Below, piece by piece: positions 20,167-31,237 of a DNA stretch of 64,000 bases. Source of the stretch: Hirudinaria manillensis (lineage: Eukaryota; Annelida; Clitellata; Hirudinida; Hirudinidae). The notes under the pieces were generated by a model. That model was given only the letters and a program-made list of their open reading frames with translations. It was not told the DNA's origin and did no database searches. Location: assembly GCA_034509925.1 (NCBI GenBank), contig CM067528.1:785001-849000 (forward strand), read 5' to 3'. Made by a program: the position numbers and the translations under genes. How positions within the stretch are numbered: position 1 is the first letter of the stretch; each line of letters starts with the position of its first letter.

Positions 20167-22832
20167 CAACAAGAAAGCAGATTTTTTGTTGAAATACAAG
20201 GCGACTGATTTTTGTGACTGATTAGTTTTGTTTTTCTCATTAAATTGTATACTATTGACGTCTGGATTTTCAAATTTCATCTTTATTAACGTCATTGAAT
20301 CAAGCCTGAAGATTATATAACACGTCTAATATTTAATTATTCATTGCATATATTATATTACACATTATATATTATGATTTAATATGTCTTATAATTAATT
20401 ATTCATCCCCACAAAAGCCACCTGGTCATCTTCCACAAGCTGGACACATATCCATACTCTGCCAAATACTCAGATTTCAAGGTGACTTTGCAACGTCCCT
20501 CGTTAGCCTTGTTTGCACGATATGGAAAAGAAGACGATAATACTCAACATCAGATAATGATTATTATTAAATATTGGTGATAATTTAATTAATAACAATG
20601 AAAATAATTAGTTTTGAAAACAAATTTTGTGACAGTTCCAGTCGTCTGCTCCTCCAGAAACCGCTCCCCCGCCCAAATCTGACAAGAAGACGCCAGCTCA
20701 GGTTTCGGTAATGTCCGACTGATTAATCATTTCGATTACTTAATTAATCGAAGTTAATCGATTGATCGTCGATTGTTTCGGTCGTTCTAGGAGCAGACGG
20801 AAATTGTGGAATGCTCGGAGGAAAAAGTACCGGCAAAGTTCATCTGTTGGTTCCTAACTATTTCCTCTCCTAACTTGATAATTAATATTAATCAGATGAC
20901 TAATAGTTTAATAATCATAATCAGTTAAGAGTTTCAACTAGCTGGTGACCAAAATAATTGATTTATTTATATTAAATTTATAATCAAAGTAACAATATGT
21001 TGAAATTAGCATCAATGTATCGCTGTTCTCAGATAGTTTGATAACAATTTCTCTGCAGTTTCTCCACTAATTTATCATAAAAATCACTAAATCATTAATC
21101 ACTCAATCATTCTAATCATTCTAAACTCATTCCTTATCATCGCTACATCACTTAACGATTTATTTTCCTTTACGAAGACCTCGACATCATCGAACCGACC
21201 GACCTCGTCCTCAACTTCTCCAGCCTGGGCCACTGGAAGGACCCTCCGCCCCCCGAGAATCCCCCCTCCGGCGACCCGGTCAAAGAACCGCAAGCGACCC
21301 CCGAAGAGGTCAAGCCTCCCCCCAGGATTCTCCGTCACATGTGCAACAAGAACGACTACGAGCCTCCGCCGCGCCCCGAGCTTTTGATCCCGGAATTTTG
21401 CCTTCCGGCCAATGAGGAGCCGGGTCAGGGATATCTTCGTTTTGATTGGCTATGTTGTCGTTGCTACTATGTTTCGATGTTAATTTTGTCTTAATAGTTT
21501 TTAATAATATTTATCTGAATTTAATTAATTATTTCCTAAAAGTATTTATTACTTTTTTTCAATTTTAAAATTAAAATTAATTTATTTCCTTACAAAGAGT
21601 CAAAACCCGAAGTACTGCCAGGGTATCTGAACGTGTTCAAGTACACGTGGAGGCAGAACTGGTCTGGTTGTCCTCTGCTGAAGGTCACGACGACTGGTAG
21701 CAGGACATCTGTTGCCACTTTGTGCCCTGGGTAAGGTTCTCTTGTTGGTACCATACAAGTTCAATGCATATTGATTGGTTTCATACAAATTCAATCCCAC
21801 CAATCAATCAATCAATCCATCTAAATCCATTTGCACGTGGGGATTGATTGACCTATCGTTAATAAATGCCCACCCTCGTGGCTCAGACGCCATGCACTCA
21901 GGGTGGAGTTCGCGTCCCCTCTGAGGCTGCACTTCCAAGTCGTCTCCGAAGTTGACTTCCTCTTCCTGGACGAAGAACAGTTGCTGGTTGAACTGATGAA
22001 GGTACGATTGTATCTTACGGATGGATGGTTGGATGGATGGATGGACATATCATCAAGCTGACTACTCCAACAGGACAGTCTGTCATTCAAAGCCTATGCT
22101 TCATCGAGCATGAAGAGGCTGGCAGATTGGTTCTGCAACTTTGGCAAATTCGACGACCATCGAGTCTCCACCCACGACTTCCTGTTCAACGTCCTCAGGT
22201 TCGAGGCTGGTCCTCAACTCAAGTTCAGGAAGCAGGAAGAGGTGAGTCTTCTGCTTTAGGATGGCATCGAGTAGGGATTGATTGATGGATGGATGGATGG
22301 ATGATTAAAATGATGATCATATTGGTTGTGATAGTAGCGACAATGGATTAACATGATCAATTAATTTATTATTTAATAATTACGGTGGTGGTTAAGACAC
22401 TCGGTTGCTTGTTTTGCAAACATGTTGAGAGTAAGGTCCGGTTGCAAGAGGTCATTGTCTCCATAATCACCTCCACCATCACCTCATCATCGTCGTCATC
22501 ATCATCATCATCATCATTGTCATCATCTTACATTCAGGTCTTCAGATCTTCCTTCTACAACTCCCTGAGAAACCTGCTTCAGCCCTCTGACGTTCCCCAG
22601 CCCCAACTGGGCCACCAAACCACCCCTCCCCAGCACCCACCCCCTTCCTCTCTACTCACCCCGGAGATGAACTATGCCCTCAGGGTCCTGCTCTTTGACC
22701 TCGAGACACCCAATCCGCTCAACTTGACCTATATGAGCTCCTCACTGGAAATGAGAACAGGTGAGACCCACTGTGTGTGTCTGCATCTGCTAGTCTTGCT
22801 ATTGGAGCAAAAGATCAAAAGTCATATTCATC

Positions 22833-22863
<31 letters not shown>

Positions 22864-23210
22864 ACTGCATTTGTAGCCACCTCACTGAGCTCTTTGAATG
22901 AAAGATCATCTGTACTTGGAAAGAAGCCTCAAAAAAAGAGTGAGTATCATCATCAACGTCGTCATCGTCGTCGTCGTCATCGTCATCATTATCAGCATGG
23001 TTTTTGTGTAAACAGATGTGACCAATAACAACCTAGCTCCTGCTCTGGGTGGTGAGTAATTACTTAATTATTTGGATGATGATGATGATGATGATGACGA
23101 TGTCAGTTACAGGAGATGCAGTGGAGTATTGGAGGAACAAGTAAGGGGAATTCTGATCGTTGATCAATTATGATGATATACTGACAAAAATAATAATAAT
23201 AATAATAATA

Positions 23211-23277
<67 letters not shown>

Positions 23278-26200
23278 GTAACATAATAATAAGTAATAAT
23301 ATATTATTAATAAGTAATAATATATTATTATTATTATTATTATTATTATTATGTTACTGTAATAATAAGTAATAATATATTATTATTATTATTATGTTAT
23401 TGTAATAATAAGTAATAACATATTATTATTATTATTATGTTACTGTAATAATAAGTAATAACATGTTATTATTATTATTATGTTACTGCATAGGGAGATT
23501 ACTCCATGTGAACACCTGGCAGCCACCATAGTCCAGAAATATTGGAAGGGACATTTTGTCAGGAAATTGATGGGCTTCAGGTCCATGCCAAAGTTTGTTG
23601 TCAGTGAGTCTAAGCTTTTGATGTCCTGCTGTTGCTGTCATTCATTCGATCTAAACTATTTTTCGTTCATTCATTCATCTATACATTTATCCATCCGTCC
23701 ATCCACCCATGCAGGGGGTCTCAAGCAGAAGCGTCACTACGAGGCCGTGAAGACCTGCGCCCAGAGGCTGTCGGAGTTCATCAAGGACGTTGCCGAACCT
23801 TTCGGACTTAACTTTTACAAGTTGGTCGTCCAGTGTTGTTGTCATCATCAGTCATCTACCCTAACTTTGTCATCCTGCGATGTTGTGATGTTGTTTCGTA
23901 GTTACAGTCGTTTGTAATGACATCATCGGTCACGCTTCAGTCGTTCCTGATTAATATTCAACAGGCACCTGTTCGCCTCCTCTCCTGATTGGCTGACCCA
24001 CTTCCCCTTCTGCCCGGACGAGATCGAGAAGCTGGTGTTTGAGGATTTCGAGGGGTCGTTGGACCGAACGACCTTCGGGAATTCGTACGATCTCGTCTTC
24101 AGGTGTTCCGAGGATTTCAGAAATTTTCGATCGATTTTTAATTTTAATGTTTAAAATAGCAGGATAATGATAGGTTGGCTTATGTGGTTTAGTTATCAGG
24201 TTGATTAAAGAGGTTATTTCATATTAGGTCAATTCTTAGGTCAATTGATATTACTTAACAAACTAAAACTAAAACTCGCCTAAAACAACTTAACTTCAAC
24301 TAACATTCCTTAGCAAAGTTGAACCAGTGCAAGCAATGCTTAACTAATTAATTAACTCATATTAAAAGTAACTACTGACCTATCATCACCTTGTTAATCT
24401 CACCTCAACTTCATCCCAATAGGGAGGTCTTCAGGGCCTCCGAAGTGCCCCAGGTCTGCTGTGCGAGGCTCTCCCTGACCCCGTCCGTCCTCCCGACGAC
24501 CGGGTTGCCATGGTGCCGACTGAGAGTCCTCGACAACGACACTCTGGCGGAGGTCCCGAAGCTTCCGAGCGGCACCGTCGCATACAATTTCGTTAAGAAC
24601 CAGGTGATGATGATGATGATGATGGTAATGATGACGATGGCGGTGATACTTTATGACGATGACGAAACAGAACGGATACACCGTCATGGCGGAACGTCCT
24701 CTAGGAATTCCCGATCCGAGTCCTCCTCTCCTCGGCTGGAAGTTGAGGATGATCTGCTCCAGCAGCACCGGACTCTTGGAGAAGGCAGGGCCGAAGGACG
24801 GACTGACGACCTCGTTCCAGGTCAACGAATTGAGGCGGTACCACAGGCCTGACCCTAACGGTCGCATATTCAGGTAATGTGGTGTCGATGATGAGAGTGG
24901 AGGTGGCGGCGGTGATGACGACGATGACCATCTGTTGTCCTCCTTCGACCAGCTACAACCTCTCCGTAACTACGGATGACCTCTCGACCGTGGCCTTGAC
25001 CTGCTCGAGGTCGAAGGCACAGGTCGAGCTATTGATCTTCGATGGGGAGAAACTGGTCCGATCCTCGAGGGGCAGCGGGGGAGCCATCGTCCCCGCCATC
25101 ATTTTCCACTCCAATCCGACCACGGTCGATGAACCGCAACCGACGATCAGGCTCGAAGAACTGGTGGAGGAAGAGGAGGAGGAGGAGGAAGAAGAAGAAG
25201 AAGAAGGTATGATAGTGATGATGGTAGTGATTGTGATAGTGATGGTAGTGATTGTGGTGCTGATGTTGGTAGTGATTATGGTAGTGATTGTGATAGTGAT
25301 GGTGGTGGTGATGATGGTAGTGATGGTGATGGTGGTGGTGATGATAATGATGATGGTTGTGTACTCTAGGTGCTAGAGTGTGAATTGAAGTTCAATCGTT
25401 GACATGAAAAATAAATTTAAATCGCACGCACGCATTTCTCGACACAAGAAACGACGAAGAACGAAGCAAAGGACGATGAGAAAGCGTTAGTCGCAGGCCT
25501 CCAATCGGAAGTAAACTTTTTTTATTAATTAATTTTTAATTATTTGTTCCAATATATTATCAATTACAATATAATTATCAACCCAAACTAACTAAACTAA
25601 TTATTGTTAATAATTTCCCCATTAGCAGTGTTTCCTTGGAAATCCAGTCACGAATGTCCCGCCAGCGAAGGTAATGATGTTCAGACGTCACTTCTTAATC
25701 TTTCCTTCTTTATCAGTGTTATCACCATGATTACCGTTATCACCACCACAACTGCCACCATCATCATCATCATCATCATAACCACCACAACCATTATCAT
25801 CATCTCAACCACCACGATCATCATCACTACCACAACCACCACCATCATCATAACCACCATCTCTGACCTTCAGTCGCACTGCTACCGCATCGAGGCGAGG
25901 GTGTTGAACAAGTCGTGGGGTTTGAACGACTCCCAGTGGAGGTTCATTCTGTCGCTCGACGAGGAAACGCAAAAGTCGAGGACGGACTTCGACATCCTCT
26001 CCTTCGTCGAACCTGCGACGGGCACGACACACGTCGACAAGAAGAAGGAAGAGGAGGAGGAGGAAGAGGAGGAGGAGGAGGAAGGAGAGAAGAAGGAAAA
26101 GCCGGAAGTGCCGGGCAAGGGAGAAGCTTCGAAGGACGCGAGGAAAGAGGAGCCGACGGAACGAGCGAAGGAGAAGAAAAAGATTAAGAACAAGAACAGC

Positions 26201-26906
26201 AACAACAAGGATGCTGTTGTCAGCAGCAACAACAACAACAACAGTGCTGCCAACAGAACTGTTAAGAATGATTCTAAAGTGGAGGCTTCCTGGGATCACA
26301 GTGAGAATGATGATGATGATAGTATTCAGTGATGACCAATACGTTTATTTTAATAATTCATTAAACAATATATTCATTAAACGCTTCAAAGACCTTTAAT
26401 TAATATGCGACCTTTGAACCCGTCACTGCAGGACTGAAAAGGTCGAAGTTCGACAACCACATGCCGAAGACCCCGACAGGGCAGAGCTTGAGGAGTCGTA
26501 CGTCGAAGGAGGGTGGCTCCAGGGTTTCGGTCGGGGGGGAACGGACGTCCGTGGATGACTTCGACGAGACCAGACCCCACTGGGTCTTGAAGATCTTTAG
26601 GGATGCTGACAGGTCAAAGGTCGGTGACTGTGTTTTTTTGTTATCTTTTTTTTTTTTTAATTTTCGCTTTTGATCGACAAATTAATTAATTAATCCATTA
26701 ATTGTTTTGATGACGATTTAGAGGTTTTAAGGTCCAACAAAAGATTCAGATTCAAACGTTCGGCAGATTATTAGAATTAAAATTAATTAAAATTGATTAA
26801 AATTAATTAATAATTAATTGTTCGTTATTTGCAACTAAATGCATTTACTGTTCATTAAGTTTTTCACTTGATACCCAAAACTACACTTTTTATTGCTATT
26901 ATTTTG

Positions 26907-26950
<44 letters not shown>

Positions 26951-28411
26951 ATTATTATTATTATTTTTAATAATCCCAAAAAATGAAGAACACTATTAAC
27001 AATTCTTCTAACATTCCACCTCCAAAGGACTCCCTGCAACTGACACGACAGAAGAGTTTCGAGGAGGAAGCCATGGAAGCCCTCGTCCGTTGCTGGGAGC
27101 TGGAAAAACCCGGCAGGACCAAGATGGCCGCCCTGGCGAGGCAGAAATACTTGTGCAAGCATCTCGTTAAAGTGGTGAGAATAAGATTATATTGCAGGGG
27201 AGAAGATTTTTTTTTTCTTAAAGTCTTTTAATTGTTATTTATAACAATTATAACAACAATCCTTGATATAATATTAATATCATGTCATATTAACCTTATT
27301 TATATCGACCTAATTGATTATAATATTAATTTAATATAAATAATAATATTAGTATAACAATTTTATTGTGAGAGTTTAAAAATAAAGAACCTCTAGTTAC
27401 TCCACCACTGCTATTGTTGTCGTCGTCGTCGTTTGCAGGATGAAGTCGTCGAAGAGAAACGATGTCCGACGCCCGTCACGAACATCGGAACCGCGGCCGT
27501 CGAGACTCCCGGGGAGTCGGAAGACGCGGAGTACACCATGGAACCTCCCCAGGAACTGCTGAGACCCAAGTATTACGTTCCCGAGATGGACCTTGGCTTC
27601 TACACGAGGTTCATTTCTGTATCATCATTGTAGCTGTTGTTGTTGTTGTTGTTGTTGTTGGTGGTGGTGTTGTCATTGCTGTTGTGGTTGGTGGGACATT
27701 GTTTGTTTTTGATCTCGTATTTGCTTTCATATCGTTTTGAATTTGTTTAATTTCCTATCATGATTTATTTATTTATTTACTTATTATTTGTTTATTTTAT
27801 TTATTGATTTATTGATTTATTTATTTATTTGTTTATTTATTTTATTTATTTATTTATTAATTACTTAGTAACAACTTAACTAATTAAAAAAAAGGAAAAC
27901 CAGGCCGTGCGTGACCTTCATGACGGATGAACTGATCGCGCGAAGGATGGAGGAGTTCTGCAGGGAGGTTTCGTGTTTTGAAGTCCTGGAAAGGGAAAGA
28001 GGGGAGTGGTTCAACTCCCAGGCTGGGAAGAGACTGGTGACCAATGACTGTGCTTTGGATCAGTACAGGATTCTCAAGGTGGAGACTCTGGTTTTTAAGT
28101 TTTAGTTTCAAATGTTGTTGTTATTGTTGTTGCTGCTAGTGCTACTGATGTTTTGTGTCTGTTGTCGTTTATGTCGTGTTTTGATTGTCGACTCGATCGA
28201 GACGATCCTTATCGTCGATCAGGAAAGCCAGGAAGAGAAGATGAAGGAGTTCATGAAAGTGTGGGAGGAGGAAAAGATGAAAATGTTGGAGGAACGTAGA
28301 ATCAAGAGGGAAGCTTTGGAGTTGGAGTTGGGGAAGGATGAATCTGCAGTGAAGGAAACGAAAAAGAAGAAGATGGACAGATCGTCTAAACAGTCCAAGA
28401 AAAAGAAATGA
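14584..28411 (+). CDS. ADGB: Androglobin: calpain-7-like domain plus permuted globin with IQ motif, 42 exons
   Basis: Exons (start-end): 14584-14621, 14896-14992, 15104-15181, 15359-15463, 15638-15715, 15816-16361, 16650-16789, 16971-17060, 17313-17433, 17636-17705, 17874-17915, 18135-18256, 18467-18626, 18877-18952, 19260-19329, 19521-19596, 19902-20034, 20418-20481, 20636-20701, 20791-20845, 21178-21423, 21598-21730, 21887-22001, 22074-22241, 22538-22760, 22877-22939, 23016-23051, 23107-23140, 23494-23603, 23715-23820, 23965-24102, 24423-24603, 24671-24873, 24953-25206, 25449-25510, 25626-25670, 25874-26300, 26432-26619, 27028-27174, 27439-27608, 27904-28078, 28223-28411. Phases agree throughout: 5640 nt, about 1879 residues (vertebrate ADGB is about 1670). 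The order matches the family: MTSKPTKPDEK start, IWPEWTE, FEDPEGS, calpain-like core GKYCVKLYWMGCWRK and LTGWAPEVIPL, globin part (exons 23-25), IQ motif AATIVQKYWKGHFVRKLM (exon 29), globin remainder, then coiled-coil and KKKK tail. The putative protease Cys and His positions read Gln (Q130, Q378). Exon 6 adds an Asn-rich insert and exons 34 and 37 Glu runs. Exon 4 may end at 15472 instead, and exon 36 has a tandem TAGCAG acceptor. In vertebrates ADGB works in sperm and cilia. Confidence 0.93.
19024..19141. repeat. 22-bp minisatellite in androglobin intron 14
   Basis: About five tandem copies of a unit containing TTAATTATGATTATAATTATG with a TTAATTGTG variant. It lies wholly in an intron. 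Confidence 0.85.
20070..20166. repeat. TTGA tetranucleotide microsatellite in androglobin intron 17
   Basis: Runs of GATT/TTGA with two GGTT interruptions span about 95 bp. The INQS-repeat frame on the minus strand is an artefact of this tract. Confidence 0.9.
23212..23491. repeat. TA microsatellite followed by ~41-bp minisatellite, androglobin intron 28
   Basis: About 60 bp of pure TA (23212-23272) is followed by roughly five copies of a unit of about 41 bp made of GTAATAATAAGTAATA and an ATT run ending in ATGTTACT. The last copy abuts the acceptor of the IQ-motif exon at 23494, so the polypyrimidine tract and branch point lie inside or beside repeat sequence. Confidence 0.85.
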
Positions 28412-28823
28412 AAGAATGGACAGATGGATGGCTTTAATAATATTAATAATAATAATTATTCAATTATTAAGAATTATTATTCTTATTTGCAGTGTCCTTG
28501 TTAAAAGGCACATGGAAGGAGATTTATTTATGGAGGAAATTTTAAAAAAATTTATTTTATTTACAAAATTTTCCTCCCATATTCAGATATTTCTGTGATA
28601 AATTTTTAATCACATTAATAAAAACCAAAATAAAAAGAATATTCTTTCGCAATAATGTAATATTATTTTATTAATTCGAGAAAATAATCGCTTATTTCCA
28701 ATTAAAATTTCGAAATAAACATATTCAATTACTTAAAACCTCAAAAAGTATCTTAAAGTACAAGATTCCAATTAAAAACTCAATTCCAAACAACAACAAC
28801 AAGATTTCTGGCCGAGACGACGA
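28412..28823. other. Convergent 3' intergenic space
   Basis: Androglobin (+) and the WH1 gene (-) end tail to tail here. AATAAAA at about 28617 can serve androglobin, and TTTATT near 28666 (AATAAA on the minus strand) can serve the WH1 gene. No other gene seen. Confidence 0.6.
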
Positions 28824-29945
28824 CTAACAGGGCGATATGAGGATGGATGTCAAATGAGTTGAAAACACGGGTCTCGAAATATCCTTTTTCTTGTATTTTC
28901 TCGGTTTGAGTCTCAAATCGGACAAGAATTTCATCGGATTCGCCGAAAATCTTCTCGGCTCCGGGCTCACCTCCGCCTCTCGAGTGCAGTACTGGGCTGA
29001 CAGATGGACCTGAGTCAAGAATTCGCTGGCGTCATTCTCAAAGTCGAAGCAAAACCCTGCCAAAGAGCCCTGACTAGACCGGTGCAGGTAGTGGAATGGA
29101 GAGCTCAGGGCACGAGAAGAACAGTTGCGGACCGGGGCGGAATGTCCCGGCAAAACTCTGGCAGACGTGTACGCCGAGAAGATGGTCACGTTCTCTTTCC
29201 AGAGAGGGAAAGCAGTGTTTGGATCGGCCAGGACTACCTGCAGCTGTCTCGATCTACGTCCGAAACCGGAGTCGAGTAGGCAGAGTAAGACTCCGGTGTG
29301 GGTGTATTTCCAGTCCTCCGAAAGAGTTTCATTTATGACTGAAAGTCTCTTCGTCCGGTTTATCGTACCCGTGTAGAAATTGACCATGCCTCTAGTGGTT
29401 ATAACCTCCGTTTCGATGGACTTGTAAAATTCTCTGACCCGTCGCAATTCCACCTGGCTCAGAGTCGTCATTCCGGGCGGAGAGATGGAACTCAAACCAC
29501 CTAGAGGTGGCTGATAGATCGCATGGTATTCTCCACTCCCGTGGCTTTCCGTGGCCATGTCTGCAGTCATCCTGGATTTCAGCTGCAGGGTAGGAGCGTC
29601 TTCGAACGTGAAACGTTTGGCGGCTCCCAGATTGGACAAGTCAGCAGACGACAAGGCGCGAGTGTGAGGACTGTGTTGTTCCTTGTCTCTGATAAAAGCT
29701 TCCCTTAGACCGACCATGCCAGGGATCTCCTCTGAGAGAACATCCGCCGAAAATGTTCTTTTCAAAATCTCCGGCCCGTCCGCACTGGCCGTTGTATCGT
29801 CCCTGGAATCCACAGGGGGGTATCGAGGCAAGTGGCAAAAAGGGACGCAGTTGAAAAACAAGTCACTCATTTGCATTGAATCGTCGTTCCTTTGCTTTGA
29901 GTATTTTCTCATGTTTTGCTGCTGGAAAATATGTACGAACTTCAT
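28824..29945 (-). CDS. WH1/EVH1-domain protein, function unknown
   Basis: The open frame extends to about 30068 but begins there with TTG. The first in-frame ATG is at 29945, giving about 373 residues in one exon. Residues ~204-314 look like a WH1 (EVH1) domain of the WASP type: YTHTGVLLCLLD, a basic RRS, PLWKENVTIFSAY, FHYLH and then AGFCFDFENDASEF. These correspond to the YTGVL..., LW...Y..F, YFH.F and GLNFA.E.EA..F landmarks. WH1 domains bind proline-rich peptides and often link to actin control. The N-terminal half is Ser/Thr-rich and looks disordered, and the C-terminus is basic (RLKPRKYKKK). There is no GBD, VCA or proline-rich segment, so this is not WASP itself. A GTAAGT donor on the minus strand at 30250 and pyrimidine-rich acceptors near 30028 and 30096 suggest a 5' non-coding exon. 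The domain call is moderately sure; the exact start is less sure. Confidence 0.68.
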   Translation of the reverse strand: MKFVHIFQQQNMRKYSKQRNDDSMQMSDLFFNCVPFCHLPRYPPVDSRDDTTASADGPEILKRTFSADVLSEEIPGMVGLREAFIRDKEQHSPHTRALSSADLSNLGAAKRFTFEDAPTLQLKSRMTADMATESHGSGEYHAIYQPPLGGLSSISPPGMTTLSQVELRRVREFYKSIETEVITTRGMVNFYTGTINRTKRLSVINETLSEDWKYTHTGVLLCLLDSGFGRRSRQLQVVLADPNTAFPLWKENVTIFSAYTSARVLPGHSAPVRNCSSRALSSPFHYLHRSSQGSLAGFCFDFENDASEFLTQVHLSAQYCTREAEVSPEPRRFSANPMKFLSDLRLKPRKYKKKDISRPVFSTHLTSILISPC

Positions 29946-30249
29946 TAAAAAAACGTGCCAGAAATACAACTGTACAGTGTCGAGTACAATGTACTTATAT
30001 TTGTACTTAGCAGAGGTGTCATTATTTCTCGCTACAACAACATCAACAACAACAACGGTGAGGAACAATTAAAAAGTGATAGTTGTAAGCGCCCCAATTT
30101 CATTCTCTGAAAGTCAGTTGAATGATTTTTATATCCTTAATATGGATGGAGAACATGCATGAATAGTACTAATGAAATAGTACACAGTACTAATAAAATA
30201 AAATATTTCCATAATTCAGTTCCAAGAAACATCAATCGAGTTAAACTTA

Positions 30250-30310
30250 CCAACAGTCTTCCTTGCAATAAAATTCAATTGACAATAGACACACAGGAAT
30301 AGTTATTTAT
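30250..30310 (-). other. Candidate 5' non-coding exon of the WH1 gene
   Basis: On the minus strand the sequence reads ...CTGTTG followed by GTAAGTTT at 30250, a strong donor with no open coding frame upstream. Its upper limit is unknown. This is inference from the splice motif alone. Confidence 0.35.
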
Positions 30311-31237
30311 ACTTCGTCAGCAAAAGTAACAAGTCGTACAACAAACTTTCTTTGAGTCGCAAAGTCCGTCAAAAGCCAGTTTGTCCTTCCTTTTAATTCT
30401 TTGTTTAAGGCATTCCAGAGTTACGATAAAACTATTGTTTGGGTCTCCGAGGAAGTCATTGATAATATCCCATTTGCATAACGCTATGCAGAATAATCGT
30501 TACTGACGAAACGTTTATTACGCAACCATTAACTCTGTCTTCACATCGTGCTGGTTATCCTTAAGATTAGCATAATTGGATTAAGTCGGGTCTGTGTAAC
30601 TTGAAAGAATGAAAAGTTTGAGTCGCTAGACAAACAGATCATTTGCATGAGATGTCAGGTATTGGGGTGTTCCCGTTTCATGACACCATGTGTCCTATTG
30701 AAAGGTACTGCTACCTATGAGGTGAGGAACATTCTAATGCATAACTGTTTGTCGTTGCATGGTAAAATAGGACATTGCCGTGCACTGTCCTTGCTATTTG
30801 ATAATTGTCCAGCTGACACTGCCTGATAATGCACGCTCGGGGGAATGGAATTGTGTTATCAGATGTTATCAGAGATTTAAAGATAAATTCAGAGATCAAT
30901 TTGAGAATGGAGGGTAATGAAAATGAAAATTGTTAGATCAAAAACTTTATCTTTTCGTGAAGTTGCAGTCTGGCTCACTAAGTTTTGGCTTCTGACATTG
31001 GAGCTATTGGCTATCTAATGACTATCTTCATCTCAGCATAAAAGTATCGAATAATTATTGAAATAATTTCGTGCGAAAGTTATCTGTCTTGCCCATTTTA
31101 TTTATTTAATTTTTGTTAAATAACAAAAGCGAGAAACTCATGAATTACCTTCCCACCAATTTATTCCAGCCAAAGTCATCCCACTAAATGAAATTAAAGC
31201 CAAAGAAAAGTCACGTGTGACCTCTTCAACGTCCTCT
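30311..31237. other. Intergenic between WH1 and tyrosinase genes
   Basis: AT-rich sequence without recognisable exons. It should hold the WH1 promoter (minus strand) and the tyrosinase 3' UTR. Confidence 0.5.

Noticed and set aside
19873-20295. INQS-repeat frame on the minus strand
   Set aside because: Translation of a TTGA tetranucleotide repeat antisense to an androglobin intron.
28984-30072. Plus-strand open frames across 29-30 kb
   Set aside because: Antisense shadows of the WH1 gene, which has the recognisable domain.
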